64,000 bases of DNA, from the NCBI GenBank assembly GCA_035771175.1, contig CM069600.1, forward strand, positions 12,714,920-12,778,919. The letters run 5' to 3'. The notes below the pieces were generated by a model. The model searched no databases and was not told the DNA's origin. It saw only the letters and a list, made by a program, of their open reading frames with translations. The translations under genes and the position numbers were made by a program. Position 1 is the stretch's first letter. Each line of letters opens with the position of its first letter. The stretch is from Paratinospora sagittata (lineage: Eukaryota > Streptophyta > Magnoliopsida > Ranunculales > Menispermaceae). Of this stretch, positions 32,802 to 44,230 are shown piece after piece.

Positions 32802-33117
32802 TGTCAGAAACAGAACAATAGCAGAGCAGAAACTAAGAGCGGAGTATTAAGAGAAACTCAGAGAAGTAATTCATTTCATCAGAAAAGAAGAAAAACAGAT
32901 ACATTGGTATTTATAGAGCTCATAACCTGAGAGCTTCTCTAACTAACTTCTAACCATGATTACAGTAAGTTAACCACACTAGTTTAATTAACTAATGGAG
33001 GAGCTGAAACAGATTTTCCCTCCAAACATAACTAATCTGAATCAGGTTAGTTATGTGACTCCACATGTGACATGTGCTGACTTGTCTGATGTAGCTGGCT
33101 GAGTATTAGTTCCAACA
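32802..33117 (-). mobile_element. 3' LTR of a second copia element (E')
   Basis: On the minus strand it begins TGTTGGAACTAATAC and ends TTTCTGACA. A TATA-like CTATAAATACC lies at about 32910-32920 (minus). The polypurine GAGAAGGGA lies directly upstream (33118-33126). It differs from the LTR of element E, so two copia families are joined here. Confidence 0.8.
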
Positions 33118-34195
33118 TCCCTTCTCAAGCTTAATGGGGAGAAAGGCTGCACAGTAAGCTTGTCACGTAGCATTTGAAATCTAAGCAGTGGATAATGTTT
33201 TTGTGAACACATTGGCGACTTGATCTAACAATGGAACATGATTAATCATCAATTTCTTTTGAGCCACCTTATCCCTTACAAAACACAAATCTAACTCAAC
33301 GTGTTTTGTTCTAGCATGAAGAACAGGGTTATGAGCCATTGCTATGGCACTTTGATTGTTACACCATATAGTAGGTAAAAGACCTAAAGAAACACGCAAT
33401 TCAGTCAATAAATATTGGATCCAAGTCACCTCTGCAACGAGTGAAGCAAGACTGCGATGCTCGGCTTCTGTAGAAGAGCGAGAGACAGTTTGTTGTTTCT
33501 TGGCACTCCATGAAACAAGAGTGGGTCCAAGATAAACACAAGTTCCTGAAGTCGACTTCCTATCATCCGGATTCGATGCCCAATCAGCATCTGAAAAACC
33601 AACAAGACGTAGGACAACCGAAGCCTAAATTAGATGATCCTCGTAGATAACGAAGAATCCTTTTAACTGCCTGCCAATGTTCATGTAATGGTGACTGCAT
33701 AACAGCATAAGATATGTCAGGCCTGGTGATAGTGAGATACTGCAATGCCCCAACAATAGATCTATACTCAGTTGCATTAGAAATTAGATCACCCTTGAAC
33801 GCAGACAATGTGCACCCAGTACTTGACACCATTGGTGAAGGACAAGATTTAGCATTAGTCATATTTACCTTGGTAAGTAACTCTTCAATGTAATGTGCTT
33901 GAGAGAGATGTAGGCCTTGAGCGGTACGATGTACTTCAACCCCCAAAAAATAATGCAAAGGACCAAGGTCTTTCAAAGAGAAACAATTATTCAGCTGAAC
34001 AACAAGTTCATTAACTGCAGGAGCATGACTTCCAGTAACAACTATATCATCAACATAAACAAGCACATAGAGAGCTTGTGAACCTGCAAATTTGTAGAAC
34101 AAAGAATTATCAGCTTTACACACCATAAACCCCTAAGACACGAGCAAACTGAAATTTATCGAACCAAGCCCGAGGTGCCTGCTTTCATGAAGTCA
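33118..34195 (-). pseudogene. Copia reverse transcriptase/RNase H fragment of E'
   Basis: From right to left: QAPRAWFDKF (about 34190-34150, frame-shifted), then YVLVYVDDIVV with the YVDD catalytic motif at 34046-34057, LKDLGPLHYFLGVEV, YRSIVGALQYLTITRPDISYAV, VKRILRYLRG, then RNase H motifs DADWASNPDDRKSTSG, SRSSTEAE and ARTKHVELD...FVRDKV. It ends just before the polypurine tract. Frameshifts at about 33600 and 33428 and stops break it. The right end is truncated within RT and abuts the leader of element E. Confidence 0.9.
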
Positions 34196-34268
34196 TGAAG
34201 AAGATCTAAGAGAGATGCTTTGGATCGAGACTAGCAGGAGATGGAAGGAGAGCATCGTGCTGATAGCA

Positions 34269-34599
34269 TGTTGTATAACAACTCATCAAACAAGAAAGTT
34301 TCAAGAGAGAAAATTACTTTTACTAATTTTCATTCCTTCACTGCATCTTCTTCTCTGCACAGTGCTGCAATTAATACACCACCAACCCCAACGTGATTCA
34401 TGTGAGTTGGCCTCCCACATGGATCACGTTGGAGAAAAGTATTTATACATATAATATATGTATAAATATGTATATTACTAGATATATGTACTAATTGAAT
34501 ACATACATTATTTGGACACATATACCACCTTGATATTATACTTCTTGATACAAGTGTATAATATATGTAATTATTATTTGAATATTCAACATATTTATA
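34269..34599 (-). mobile_element. 5' LTR of copia element E
   Basis: Partner of the LTR at 27319-27643, with many shared blocks. On the minus strand it ends TATACAACA, followed by the primer-like TGCTATCAGCACG. The right terminal base pair is mutated (TATA for TACA). Confidence 0.7.
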
Positions 34600-36980
34600 A
34601 TAGAAACCAATGGAGAATCTCAGGCTAAAAAGCCATTTTCTATTTCAAAATTTTCTTAGTATTACAAGATTGTCAAAACATTGTTATGGAATTGAATCAT
34701 TAGAGCACTTAAACATTTCATCTCGCACATGTGTGTATATGCGCCAATTATTCAAGCTGTCCAAAAACACTCTCATTGCAAAAACACTGTCATTGTTCTA
34801 AAAGAGTTTGGCCCCGTTTGGGACGCCATTTAATATGGGGTCGTGGTGAGAAATAGAGTGAAACGCTAACCTGACATGCCATTTTAAGAGTTGCGTTTCC
34901 ACTCCTAACGAGAGAATTTCACATTCTGCAAAAGCAATCTCTTGGGCATTTTTTTTATTTTCCTTTTTCTTTTAGAGATTAATTTACCACTTTATCCTTA
35001 TATCTTTTTCATAATGACTAAATTAACCTTTACTTATTTTATTTTTCAGCTCATGATAATAGCTTTTTCCTTCTCTTATAAGGTGAGAATGACGGAGCTA
35101 TATTAGCAGCTACCTGGGCTCCGGTTGGAGACACACGCTATATATATGTATACGTATAGTTCAAGTAGCTAGAGCCCTCTTTCACATATACAGGCTCTCT
35201 CTCTCTCTCTCTCTCCACATTTATTTGAATACTAAAAACAAAATGTATACTAAAAAATAAGCCTTTTTTCTGTGAAAATGATAAATAATTATTTTTTAAT
35301 TTTATTATTTGCATTGTATTGTAAGTCTTGAATAGAGATAAAATATATTAAATATTAGTTTATCTAATTATATAAGAAATTAAAATAATCTAGTTGAATA
35401 AAAAGAAAATTATTAAAAATATTAATTTATCAAAAACTAATATCCAACAAATTATAATCACAATCAAATAAAAAATTTATATATAAACACTTAAAAACAC
35501 AATTTTTTGAATTTATCCCCCAAGCGTCGATTTACAACGTTAGAGATAACACTGTCAAATGATTTTCAAAAAGTTTAGTTAAACTTTTTTTTGTCATAAT
35601 GTTTAGCTAGATTCAAAATAACTACACATATCTATCATTTGAATATCAGTGATTTACATATCTTAAAGTGTACAATAAATGATTCAATGGATACACATGT
35701 GTAATTTATCTTACTGATAGAAAAATAATAATCTATTTGTATAAGTTGTAACTATATGTGTGACTACTTATCTTTTGAATATTAAAATTTTTCTAAAAAA
35801 AACATTTTAGCCACCCTAAATAAAATTCTTAGCTACCCTTGTCTGTACTAGTATGTTTTCCTATATTTTGTCCTTACATGTTGCTTTTTTTTAGACAAGA
35901 TATATTTTAGTATAAAATTTGATAATAGACGTGTGAATGCAGGCAAGCATAGTGCGTAAAATTTGATAATATATTTTATACAAATAAATTATTAAATTAT
36001 TTTATGATTACTAGTAATATGAAGTATTTGATGTAAATACATTTATTTTAATTATAAAAAAATAAAATTGTCATCATCAAACAAAAAAGCACTTATGATA
36101 TGCTAGAGCTTTTTGAAAAAACTTTTTTTTACAGAAAGTGTTTTCTCTAAAATCGTTTATCAAACAAAAAAGTGTTTTTAAAAAAACTCTCTCTAACAAA
36201 GCCTTTAGTTGAATCTATTAAGCTGGGCTTGGTTTTGTATTTGAAATAAATATTAATACCTAAAGAAAGAAAAAAAAAAAAAAAAAAAAAACCTTTAAAA
36301 AAACGATGTTTAGTCGTTTTCTTAAAAACTGATGTTTGTTAGAGAGATTTAAAAAATCAGCTATTAGATTCTAGATCACTAAACGAATATCTCAAGCCTT
36401 TTTCATTCTCTTTTATATTCACTCAATTTGAGATCGAGAGAATCATTTGCAAGTGACAAATATTCTCAAATAACAAAATAAAATAAGAAAAATAACATAC
36501 ATAAATGAGAGTGAACAAAAAAAAGAGGTATAAATCTTTAAATAAATAAAAAAAGACCAAAAACCAAAAAATAGAAAGATTAATATTATTTAATATTTTT
36601 GTAAAGACAAAAAAAGAAAAAAAAAATGTTATAATAGTTTTAGCATCCATCTTTCCGCAACTAAACCGGACTTTGATCAATTAATAAGATTATAGGTCTG
36701 CTTACACATACCTAAGGTAAGCTTAACATTGGACGTCCCACCAACAACCCCTTCTTGGCTAAACGCACCTTTTGTTAAGAAGGTTGTCTCATGGACCAAT
36801 CGCTTCTGGTACTTTTGTAGTAAACTGAGTCCAGTAGCACCTAAATAGGATGAGAAAAATAGGGCTATAAGTAGACCATTACATTACCAGCATTCCAATT
36901 CAAGTGGTTTATGTCAAACATTGCCCAATTCAAAGGCAGCACCACATACAAAATTTCAGGGGCTTCACATTTCCTTATCA
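34600..36980. other. AT-rich intergenic DNA with probable MITE relics
   Basis: TTGGCCCCGTTTGGGACG at about 34808 looks like the start of a non-autonomous DNA transposon, and a CAAACAAAAAAGTG...AACAAAGCC stretch near 36160-36207 may be a matching end; boundaries were not proved. A (CT)n run lies at about 35190-35212 and a poly(A) run at 36266-36291. 36700-36980 probably includes the 3' untranslated region of the hydrolase gene. Confidence 0.35.
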
Positions 36981-38036
36981 TCAACTCATGTGGGATTCAA
37001 ACCAGCCAAAGAGCTGCTCAGATGGTAAGCTAGTCATTTCATGGTATGCAAAAGCAAGATTCAGTTCCTCCTCAATGTGATGCAACCTATCTTTATAATA
37101 ATTCAACAAAAGATCTTTTCTATCCTTGAAAGCTTCTTTCCACTGCACAGCTCGCCCATCCATTTTCAAGTACCCTTTCTCGTCGATAAAGCCCTTTTGA
37201 CCGAACAACTTAAACAACCCTACAAAGATGGACTCGTTCATACCTGGAATTCTGTCAGATAAGAAGCTTGGCGTCAAGGGGAATTCCATACATCTATACT
37301 CTGCAACATCAATGCCTTTCTGCCGCAAAGTTTCAATATTTTTACTTATTATCTGCATCCTAACACGATCTTTGGGCATGTGGACAAAAAGGGTAGGAGG
37401 ATAATCTTTCGGGATATCCATGTTACGGAAGACCCCTTCTGAAATCATAAGAACAATGCTACTAAATCTCATGCTGGTAGCGAGGGCTGAAACAAAATGC
37501 CCGCCAGAAGACGCCCCCATAGCCATAAGAGGAAGATTTCCTAGTTTGTTTTTCTCAATCCACCATCTTATAATTTCTTTAACAATAACTATTTCCTCTC
37601 CAAAAGACCAGCATTTGCCAGCACTTGATATGGTAAGGACGGCAAATTTTCGTGAAAGAGCATGAAGAACGATAAGCCTTTCTTCGGGGAGACCAATACA
37701 TTTCGAGCAGCCTAAGGATTTATCCCAAAAGTTCATTGCTTTACCATAGCACCCATGAGCAAGAAATAGAACCGCTTTGGCTGATTTGGGAATTTGCCAT
37801 ATGATATCAGTTCCACTTCTATATACCAAAGTTGGATTGAACTCTACTGAAGAACTAAAGCTATTCCATTTTGGCTTTGGAAGACCCGACACAGAAGAGC
37901 TTGGGTGTTCTCTAAAGCATCTTGAAACAAAAACTAGGAACATTATGACTATAATCAAAGATGTGATAGATACAAGCACTCGAAAGTTCTGCACTCGATG
38001 CCATTGCCTTGCAAATTTGTTAAAACGCCTCAGCAT
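36981..38036 (-). CDS. Membrane-anchored alpha/beta-hydrolase-fold protein
   Basis: The 351-codon frame is intact from MLRRFNKFAR to a stop at 36981-36983. Residues about 19-37 form one hydrophobic membrane segment near the N terminus, giving a short cytosolic or lumenal tail and a large soluble domain. In that domain AHGC (about 93-96) fits an oxyanion-hole loop. GASSGG (174-179) fits the nucleophile elbow GxSxG, with Ser176 as likely nucleophile. Acid and His partners are not assigned with confidence. Upstream the frame stays open to 38123, but TTTCGTTTTTCAG precedes this ATG by 2 bases, so an intron acceptor in the 5' UTR is likely and I prefer the start at 38036. Substrate is unknown. It is the only apparently intact host gene here. 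A thioesterase, lipase or peptidase role is possible; none is proved. Confidence 0.85.
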   Translation of the reverse strand: MLRRFNKFARQWHRVQNFRVLVSITSLIIVIMFLVFVSRCFREHPSSSVSGLPKPKWNSFSSSVEFNPTLVYRSGTDIIWQIPKSAKAVLFLAHGCYGKAMNFWDKSLGCSKCIGLPEERLIVLHALSRKFAVLTISSAGKCWSFGEEIVIVKEIIRWWIEKNKLGNLPLMAMGASSGGHFVSALATSMRFSSIVLMISEGVFRNMDIPKDYPPTLFVHMPKDRVRMQIISKNIETLRQKGIDVAEYRCMEFPLTPSFLSDRIPGMNESIFVGLFKLFGQKGFIDEKGYLKMDGRAVQWKEAFKDRKDLLLNYYKDRLHHIEEELNLAFAYHEMTSLPSEQLFGWFESHMS

Positions 38037-38780
38037 CACTGAAAAACGAAACATGCCATCGGATATGCTTAATTGCTTATTAATTTCAAGAATAAGCACA
38101 ACAAGAACTTTAACAGTAAACAAAAATACATATATAGTCTAAGACAAGATGGAAAAAAATTGGACTATCAAGAGATTTTGTAATGTCCTCCCTAGAATAT
38201 CCAATTGGGCCTCCTAAGATTTTCTTAAACAATTGAAAACAAACATTTGGTGATATGACGCAGCACTGTTGTTACTATCCTCTGACAGATTATGATATAA
38301 GAATTCATTGGATTGAGATGATTTCTTTGTAGGCAGCAAGGAACTTCATATAAAAGATTATTTTCGAAAACATGCTTTTGCCTCGGTCAAAAGTTTAGTT
38401 GAGCATCCAATTTAAAAGCTCCCCCATGGATCAAACAAGAAAATGGTGACTGCAAATGTCTCTAGCTTTTTGACATGGCTAAAGATGTGAATGAGTTTGT
38501 TTATGAAATGAATTATCAAGTCTCAATGACAAGTAATTGTTATTCAAGAAAGAATTAATTGAAGTGGCAAAAGAGAGAAACTCTCCCGCTCAACCAAAAA
38601 AAGAAAACGAAAAAAAAATATGTAACAAACTATTGAAAAGTTTACAAGGATCACAACCACAAAATTGCATATTGTTTCAACTTGGAAGGAAAAGATTGAC
38701 TGTCGTCAAACTGGGGCATCCAAGAGATTAAGGTGGTGTTTATTAACTCAACTTGCACCTCTCAAAAAGTAGAGGATGAT
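38037..38780 (-). other. Likely 5' intron and upstream region of the hydrolase gene
   Basis: The minus-strand acceptor TTTTTCAG ends at 38039-38040, so sequence to the right is probably intron followed by a non-coding first exon. I could not place the donor or a TATA box with confidence. No other gene. Confidence 0.4.
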
Positions 38781-39449
38781 CTCTGTTTTTAAAATCGAAC
38801 GAGGCGACACCTTGAGGCAAGGCATCCAAAAAACGCCTCGAGGCTTAAGCCTCAATTTTTGCATTTAAAAATTTTATTTTTTTAAATAAATAAATTTATG
38901 ATTATGGTTTTTGATTATTATAACAAAATATTTTTGTTTTTAAGAATCAACTTTATTCCATTTGAGTAAGTTGAATCTTTTTTCCCTTAAATAGGCCAAT
39001 GCTGTCTTCGCCTTGTACTAGCAATATATTTTGAAATTTACTAACAATAATATAAACACTAACCTATCAATCTAAATTCTTTTTGACAAATAATTCTAAG
39101 CCAACTTGTATTAACTAAAAAAGGGTACAAAGTCCTAATAATTTTACAATATATTTGCTAACTTTCAATGGTTGATTCTTTTAATAGTTTCAAACTTGAA
39201 GTTTGGAAAGCTTATTTATGATATGTACTCAATTACTTGTTGATGACGTTAATGAAAATTAAGACACATAATATATTAAGAGAAATCACTCAAGTTCTCC
39301 ACACATATATAAAACTAGATCATATTTCAACTTATTTTAGATGTTTCTTCATTTACTATTGATACTAGTAATTTTTCAGATATTTTAATGAATTTTTCTT
39401 AATTTTTAAAAGAAATGTGAGGCTTACGCCTCACGCTGTTTTAAACCTT
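38781..39449. mobile_element. 669-bp non-autonomous DNA transposon (GCCTCGAGGC type)
   Basis: It is flanked by perfect GAGGATGAT copies (38772-38780 and 39450-39458). The inside edges are imperfect inverted repeats: TTTTTAAAATCGAACGAGGC on the left against GTTTAAAACAGCGTGAGGC on the right, with GAGGCTTAAGCCTCA and TGAGGCTTACGCCTCA further in. The 8- or 9-bp duplication fits hAT or Mutator groups. No transposase. Confidence 0.7.
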
Positions 39450-39458
39450 GAGGATGAT

Positions 39459-40199
39459 AAAAAAAAAAAAAGTTTTAGATAAATATTTTTATTTTTTTCT
39501 AACTCAATTAAATGGAGGCATAAAATCTACAAGAATACGCAAAACATTTTGGCTTATTACATAGAAACCCACAAGAGTTTTATTTCCACTACAAGGGATT
39601 AGTGGACATGGGAAAGAAGAGAGGAAGGAGACTCTTATTTATAATGGAGAGGGGAACGATCCCCCTCTACTCCCCAATGTGGGACTAAAGAACTAAAGAG
39701 GTAGCCCCTTCAATTCTTTAGTCCCATGAGCTCCTTGTGGGAATTAGAGAAGCTCCCCTTTCGTCCAATGAGGAGCTTGTGGGATAATGGGAAAAGCTCC
39801 CCAATTTTCCCACGATCAGACAATGAGGAAGAGTTCTCCATTGTCCCATCAATGGGGAAGCTCTTCTATCTTCACCATTATCCCATGGTCAATGAGGAAG
39901 CTTTTGCATTGTTCCATGGACTGGATCTTTTTTTCATGTGACAACTTACAAGACAATGGGGGAAGCTTCTCCTCCATTGTCCCACATGGGCCTGGGTAAA
40001 GTCCCTTTTAGTCCCACATTGGCCAATAAAAAAGATAGAGACAGAGAAAGGGGGGGAGCGGGGGGCCCCACATTGGCCAATAAAAAAGACAGAGACAGAG
40101 AAAGGGGGGGGGGGGAATCTTCTCCCTCTATAAGTACCAAAGCTACCCCTTATCTTCTTAACCATTACTAGTGGAGTCATGGAGGCCCCCAAGAACCCA
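39459..40199. repeat. Repetitive region with GTCCCAC/CATTGGCCAATAAAAAAG duplication
   Basis: Contains many GTCCCAY...TGGGA phrases and a tandem pair of CCCACATTGGCCAATAAAAA followed by GAYAGAGACAGAGAAAGGGG (about 40013-40112). A TATA-like CTATAAGTACC lies at about 40128. It looks like part of an LTR, but edges could not be found. Several overlapping ORFs follow the repeat and are not genes. Confidence 0.4.
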
Positions 40200-40895
40200 A
40201 CTTTTTTGTTTACTGTTATGTAAAATTGGCCGGGTGGGTACAGTTCGGATTAGAATTTTTTAACCCGATGTTGCAACTTGACAACAATTTGGGTTATTAC
40301 CAATATAGCTTGATGGACTCGAGATGTACGATGAAACCTTCTTGAACTCACAAAGGACAAGTTGGGTCGGTCTGGTTTGTCGAGTTAGTGGGTTGATGCA
40401 TCCCTAACAAAGATACAAAAATCTCTATGTTATTTTTACTATACTAGAGATAGTTTATGATAGAATACTTAGAAATGTAAAATAATTGGATTGCGGCGAT
40501 GGTAGAGTACTTAACGTAAAATAACTGGGTGGCTTAGAGTGTATATATCTATATGTGTGTGTTTGTGCGTGAACCATATAAGAACAATAGAACAAACTAA
40601 TTCATTCTTGGAATTTTAGTTATCGTACATTTACATTAGCCATTAGGGATCAACCTTAAGTGCTTATAATTTTGCACTAGCCATAGATTAATTGATTAAA
40701 CATAGATGATATTCTTAGATTTATATTATTTGTTGATGGCATATTGTTAATTGGTGAAATTAAACTGGAGATTCTGAGTTAGTGCAAAAATAGGTTTGGA
40801 GAGAAGCTATAAAATCTTGAGGGTTCAAGTTTATCAGGACTAAGAATGAATACATAAAATATGATTTTAGTGGAAGTAAAAAATATAAGTAGAGA
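40200..40895. other. hAT-like relic and AT-rich spacer
   Basis: 40230-40410 has GGGTT/AACCC phrases (GTTGGGTCGGTCTGG, GAGTTAGTGGGTTGATG) like the three hAT-type elements at 52874-54978 and 62899, but without clear ends. The rest shows nothing recognisable. Confidence 0.3.
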
Positions 40896-41100
40896 CCAAT
40901 ACTAAGTTGGTCAAGTGGTTGATGGCGTGAACATAGAACAAGGAGGTTCTTTGTTCGAAACCTCACCACTTGTGGGTGCCAATCTTAAGGTTGGTAGAGA
41001 TATGTAGGTTTGTACCACCACGGTGGGGCCCACCTCCTCGGGGCATCTGGTTAGGCTTAGGATTCGGGTTGTTTCCTCTAAAAAAATAAAAAAATAAAAT
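40896..41100 (+). mobile_element. AU-type SINE
   Basis: A perfect 16-bp TSD, AAAATATAAGTAGAGA, lies at 40880-40895 and 41101-41116. The body starts near TTGGTCAAGTGGTTGATGG (tRNA-like A box) and has TTTGTTCGAAACCTC (B box) about 45 nt on. Then follow CACCACTTGTGGGTGCC and a body with CACCTCCTCGGGGCATCTGG, ending in an A-rich tail. This order fits the angiosperm AU SINE family. It would be transcribed by RNA polymerase III and moved by LINE machinery. Confidence 0.85.
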
Positions 41101-41116
41101 AAAATATAAGTAGAGA

Positions 41117-41934
41117 AACTAGGAAGATTTAAAATCAATAGGTATTAAAGAGTGAAAAGTTTGGATATCTAGACTTAATTATTTATTAAGAGGAAGAAAC
41201 AAAAGAAACGTCAATCATAAAATTAAAAATAGGCTTGGTTAAGCAGAGTGTCTCTAAAATTTTATATGATTGAACATATCCCACTGAAATTGAAGTTAAT
41301 ATTTTATGAAAACCAAAATGCAATAAGCAATTAATATGTTATGAAGTTACGTACAATGTATAATTGACCATATGAATATGTGGATGTGGCAACATATTGG
41401 AGGATAAAATTTGAAATTATGAAATTTGGGAAATGGTAAGATGATCCCTAATTGAAGATAAAGTGAAAGAGGATTGATTAATGTGATATGGACTCCTATA
41501 ACAAAAACCGTTAAGTGTGTAGGTTAAGAAGAATTAATGATAAGGATAAAGGAAAGAAATACTTGACATAATATGTGTACAACAATTCAGAAATGTGTAA
41601 CTACTTGTAATATAATAAGATTTGACCCTTGATAGAGTGGAATGAAGTAGGGAGATTTATGTTGTTGGCCCCATGTAGTTAGTAAAATGCTGAATTGAGT
41701 TGATAGCTCCAATAATTTTAAGTTCTCAATGTTTACTATTAGAACATTATTTCACCCACATGAATTCGAACTTTTGACCTATAAACTCACAAATAGCATC
41801 AGCCAGTGGGCTCCAAGTGTTTTAATCTCAAAAGAAATTGAACCAAAAGGTTTCCATTTCCCTTCCAAATTGTTCTATGGATTATTAGGCCCCTGCTTTT
41901 TTAAGCACTATAAATAATAGACAACACTACATGC
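41117..41934. other. No gene seen
   Basis: AT-rich sequence. A 62-codon plus-strand ORF (41729-41917) has no recognisable domain. It lies just upstream of a LINE 3' end and may include decayed LINE sequence. Confidence 0.25.
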
Positions 41935-42335
41935 CAATAGCAGTGCAAGTAGAATTGCATTTTTCGCCACTTTATGGGCTCTTTGGCTTGAAAGGAATAA
42001 TAGAATATTCAACAAGGTGTCCAAGGAGGATGTTCAATTGTGGGAAGAAGTCAAGTTTCTAGCTAGTTCCTGGATTTTCACCTCATCTATAGTAAAAAAT
42101 TTCTCACTTTCAGATTGGTATTTAACTTGGTCTAATTGTTTGTACCAAGCTCATTGTATATGATAATGAGATAGGATGTATACATTTTTGGCAACTTGGT
42201 GTCATTGCACTCAGATTAGTTGAGTGGTGAGGTTAAGCACTTCTGGTGCTCATGCTTACCTACGAGTTTGTAAGTGGTTTTCTTTACAAATTAATACAAT
42301 ATATCCTTTGTTTCTGCTCAAAAAAAAAAAAAAGA
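41935..42335 (+). pseudogene. LINE 3' terminal fragment
   Basis: ATLWALWLERNNRIFNK, then LWEEVKFLASSWI and SDWYLTWSNC match the extreme C terminus of plant LINE ORF2, after the zf-RVT domain. The related LINE at 44455-46015 ends in the same way (ATIWAIWSERNRRIFMN). A T-rich 3' UTR and an A tract (42319-42331) follow. It is a 5'-truncated insertion. Confidence 0.75.
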
Positions 42336-42850
42336 GAGCAGGGAAAATATTTTTCAAATCATTAAATTGTCAAAACCTTAAAAAATTTACATATATAAGA
42401 AGCATAAAAACAAGAGCAACAAGGACTCAAATCAGCATTTCAGACAAATGTACCCTATTTTAGATAGCAAGCTTCAACATGAGTTGCATGATAAATTAGA
42501 GAAACAGATTGGTCGAGAGAATGTGACAACAAGACTGGAAGCCTAAAGGAAAAAAAATCAAAACTTTGTTTTTGTGAATTTGATTACAGAGAAGGAAACT
42601 CATTGCGTGCGTTGTTTCTCATGTTCTTGGGTTCTTTGGTTTTCTTAAAATGGGTAAAATAGTTTCTTTGGAGGTAGATGTTGCAAATGGAATCATCATT
42701 TTTTGGAGAGTTCTTATGCAGTGATGCCCTTTAACGTTCTTTTTCTTTTTCATGTTGAAGGGGGTTTATGCTGAAAGATTTACCCTAAATTTATAGTTCA
42801 GTACATATTTCAACTCTTTGCACTAAATGTGATGAAGATATTGTTTTCAG
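42336..42850. other. Spacer, possibly an intron of a decayed gene
   Basis: T-rich sequence ending in TTGTTTTCAG at 42850, an acceptor-like site before the short open exon at 42851. No domain recognised. Confidence 0.3.
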
Positions 42851-43003
42851 GTCGATCGTATGCTAATGGCCTCCAACGCACAGACATGGTCCCCTGAAAA
42901 TGTTGATGCAAGATCATCATTTCGTAAGCCCTCAAATGATGCAGCTAATACAAAGTATCATTGCCATTGTCCAATTAGCGGATCATCTTCATCAGGTGGT
43001 TAG
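42851..43003 (+). pseudogene. Orphan exon-like ORF
   Basis: Directly after TTGTTTTCAG the frame reads VDRMLMASNAQTWSPENVDA, then SSFRKPSNDAANTKY, and ends SGSSSSGG at a TAG. A donor-like TCAG|GTGGTT overlaps the end. Codon use and Ser/Asn content look like a real plant exon. I do not recognise the parent gene and see no neighbouring exons, so this is probably a captured or abandoned exon. Confidence 0.4.
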
Positions 43004-43204
43004 CGTGGCATATGGCTTCTCATTTTGTGGTTTCTGGTCTCATAATTGCTAGTTCTCGTTTTTATTAGACTGCAACACACCGTTCTATTCAGTTTTCTAT
43101 AAACAAGAATTTTACTAGCTTACTTGCATTCTGCCACAAGTTTATAGCTTTTATTTTATGAGAAAACCAGAAGATAATTAGAAAAGTTGAGTTGCTGAGG
43201 GGAA

Positions 43205-43206
<2 letters not shown>

Positions 43207-43253
<47 letters not shown>
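43207..43253. repeat. (TC)n microsatellite
   Basis: About 20 TC units followed by CACACACAC. Confidence 0.95.
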
Positions 43254-43256
<3 letters not shown>

Positions 43257-43290
43257 TCACATTCTTAATTTAGTTGTCTTCTAATTATGA

Positions 43291-43390
43291 AATGAATTCA
43301 ATCAAGTACAATAATCAAAATACACAACACTCATATGACACTTTTATTTATTGTTTATAATAGACTTGGTGGAACCTTTAAAAGAGGAAA
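43291..43390. repeat. Direct repeat, copy 1
   Basis: AATGAATTCAATCAAGTAC...TAGACTTGGTGGAACC...AAGAGGAAAC matches 46730-46834 with few changes. Together the two copies bracket 3.3 kb containing a gag relic and a LINE. They may be remnants of LTRs or a segmental repeat. Confidence 0.7.
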
Positions 43391-43859
43391 CCTTTATGGT
43401 GTCTTTATAGCTGACATAGGATAATCTTTAGCCTTCAATCAAATGCTTATAGAAAAATGATAAAATTACATTGTAGAATAAGAGAACAAGAAGTCATATT
43501 TTATAACTCCCTAAGTAGAAAATCAAAACTCTTTGGATCCTAGAAGAAATGAGAACAAATTTTGGAACCCTTGAAGACACAAAGGGAATGAATTCTAAGG
43601 TCTTCTTCTTTTTTACCAAAGATTCCACAAATGAATTTTTCATCCTATTTATACTAAACAGACAAATTGGTTTGAATGTTTGATAATAATTAATTTCACG
43701 AGTTCAAATTGACTATGACGAAATATACTACGTTGTGAAATCAATCTAGGTGTAAGTGATCCTTTCCTTGAGGATGATAATGAGGGTTACCCTAGATTCT
43801 ACAGACCTCAGGTTAGATATCATGATAGACGACCTTGACATTATCAAAATCACTCTTTA

Positions 43860-44230
43860 GGTCTCATCATGACATTTCAATTGACATTGTCAAGAAAGTT
43901 GAGATTGATGTTCCCACTTTTGATGCTATGCTCGATCTGAATGCTTTCTTAGATTCGTTTAGCTGACCTCAATGACTATCTTAAGTTGTATAGTATGATT
44001 GATGGCAAAAAAAAGTTTGTTTTGCTATTCAAATGTTATTGACAAAGTGTTCAACAAAACTTAGAGCGTACAAGAACCAATGACATTCTTTGGGCTAATA
44101 TGAAAGATAAGTTGAAGGAGAAGTATATTCTTATATCATAGGAAGGAATTACTTGACCAATGACTTAACCTTTGCCAATTATTGTCTGGTGTGATTGACT
44201 ACCTTTAAGGAGTTAAGTTGTGTTGCAATG
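43860..44230 (+). pseudogene. Ty3/gypsy gag relic
   Basis: With frameshifts the translation gives VEIDVPTFDAMLDLNAFLD, LNDYLKLYSMIDGKK, TKCSTKLRAYK and ILWANMKDKLKEKY. This is the order of a plant gypsy capsid domain (a V-IP-FDG-LDP-FLDWL type start). It is too decayed to be functional, and the rest of the element is missing. Confidence 0.6.

Larger units (their letters stand above)
27319..34599 (-). mobile_element. Degenerate Ty1/copia element E
   Basis: Direct repeats of about 325-331 bp at 27319-27643 and 34269-34599 are its LTRs (3' on the left, 5' on the right). On the minus strand each begins near TGTAAATATGTTGAATAT and ends near TTATACAACA. A primer-like TGCTATCAGCACG lies at about 34256-34268. 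The polypurine AAAGGAGGAGTG lies at about 27646-27657. Copia RT/RNase H remains lie at the 3' end. The interior is interrupted by gene fragments and by a second copia. No matching TSD was found, so one edge may be rearranged. Confidence 0.7.

Noticed and set aside
39878..40192. Long overlapping ORFs on both strands around 39726-40192
   Set aside because: They follow a GGGGGGG/AGAGACAGAG repeat in several frames with no domain; a composition effect.
40896..40975. tRNA gene
   Set aside because: A and B boxes are present but no cloverleaf closes, and the 16-bp TSD plus A-rich tail show a SINE.
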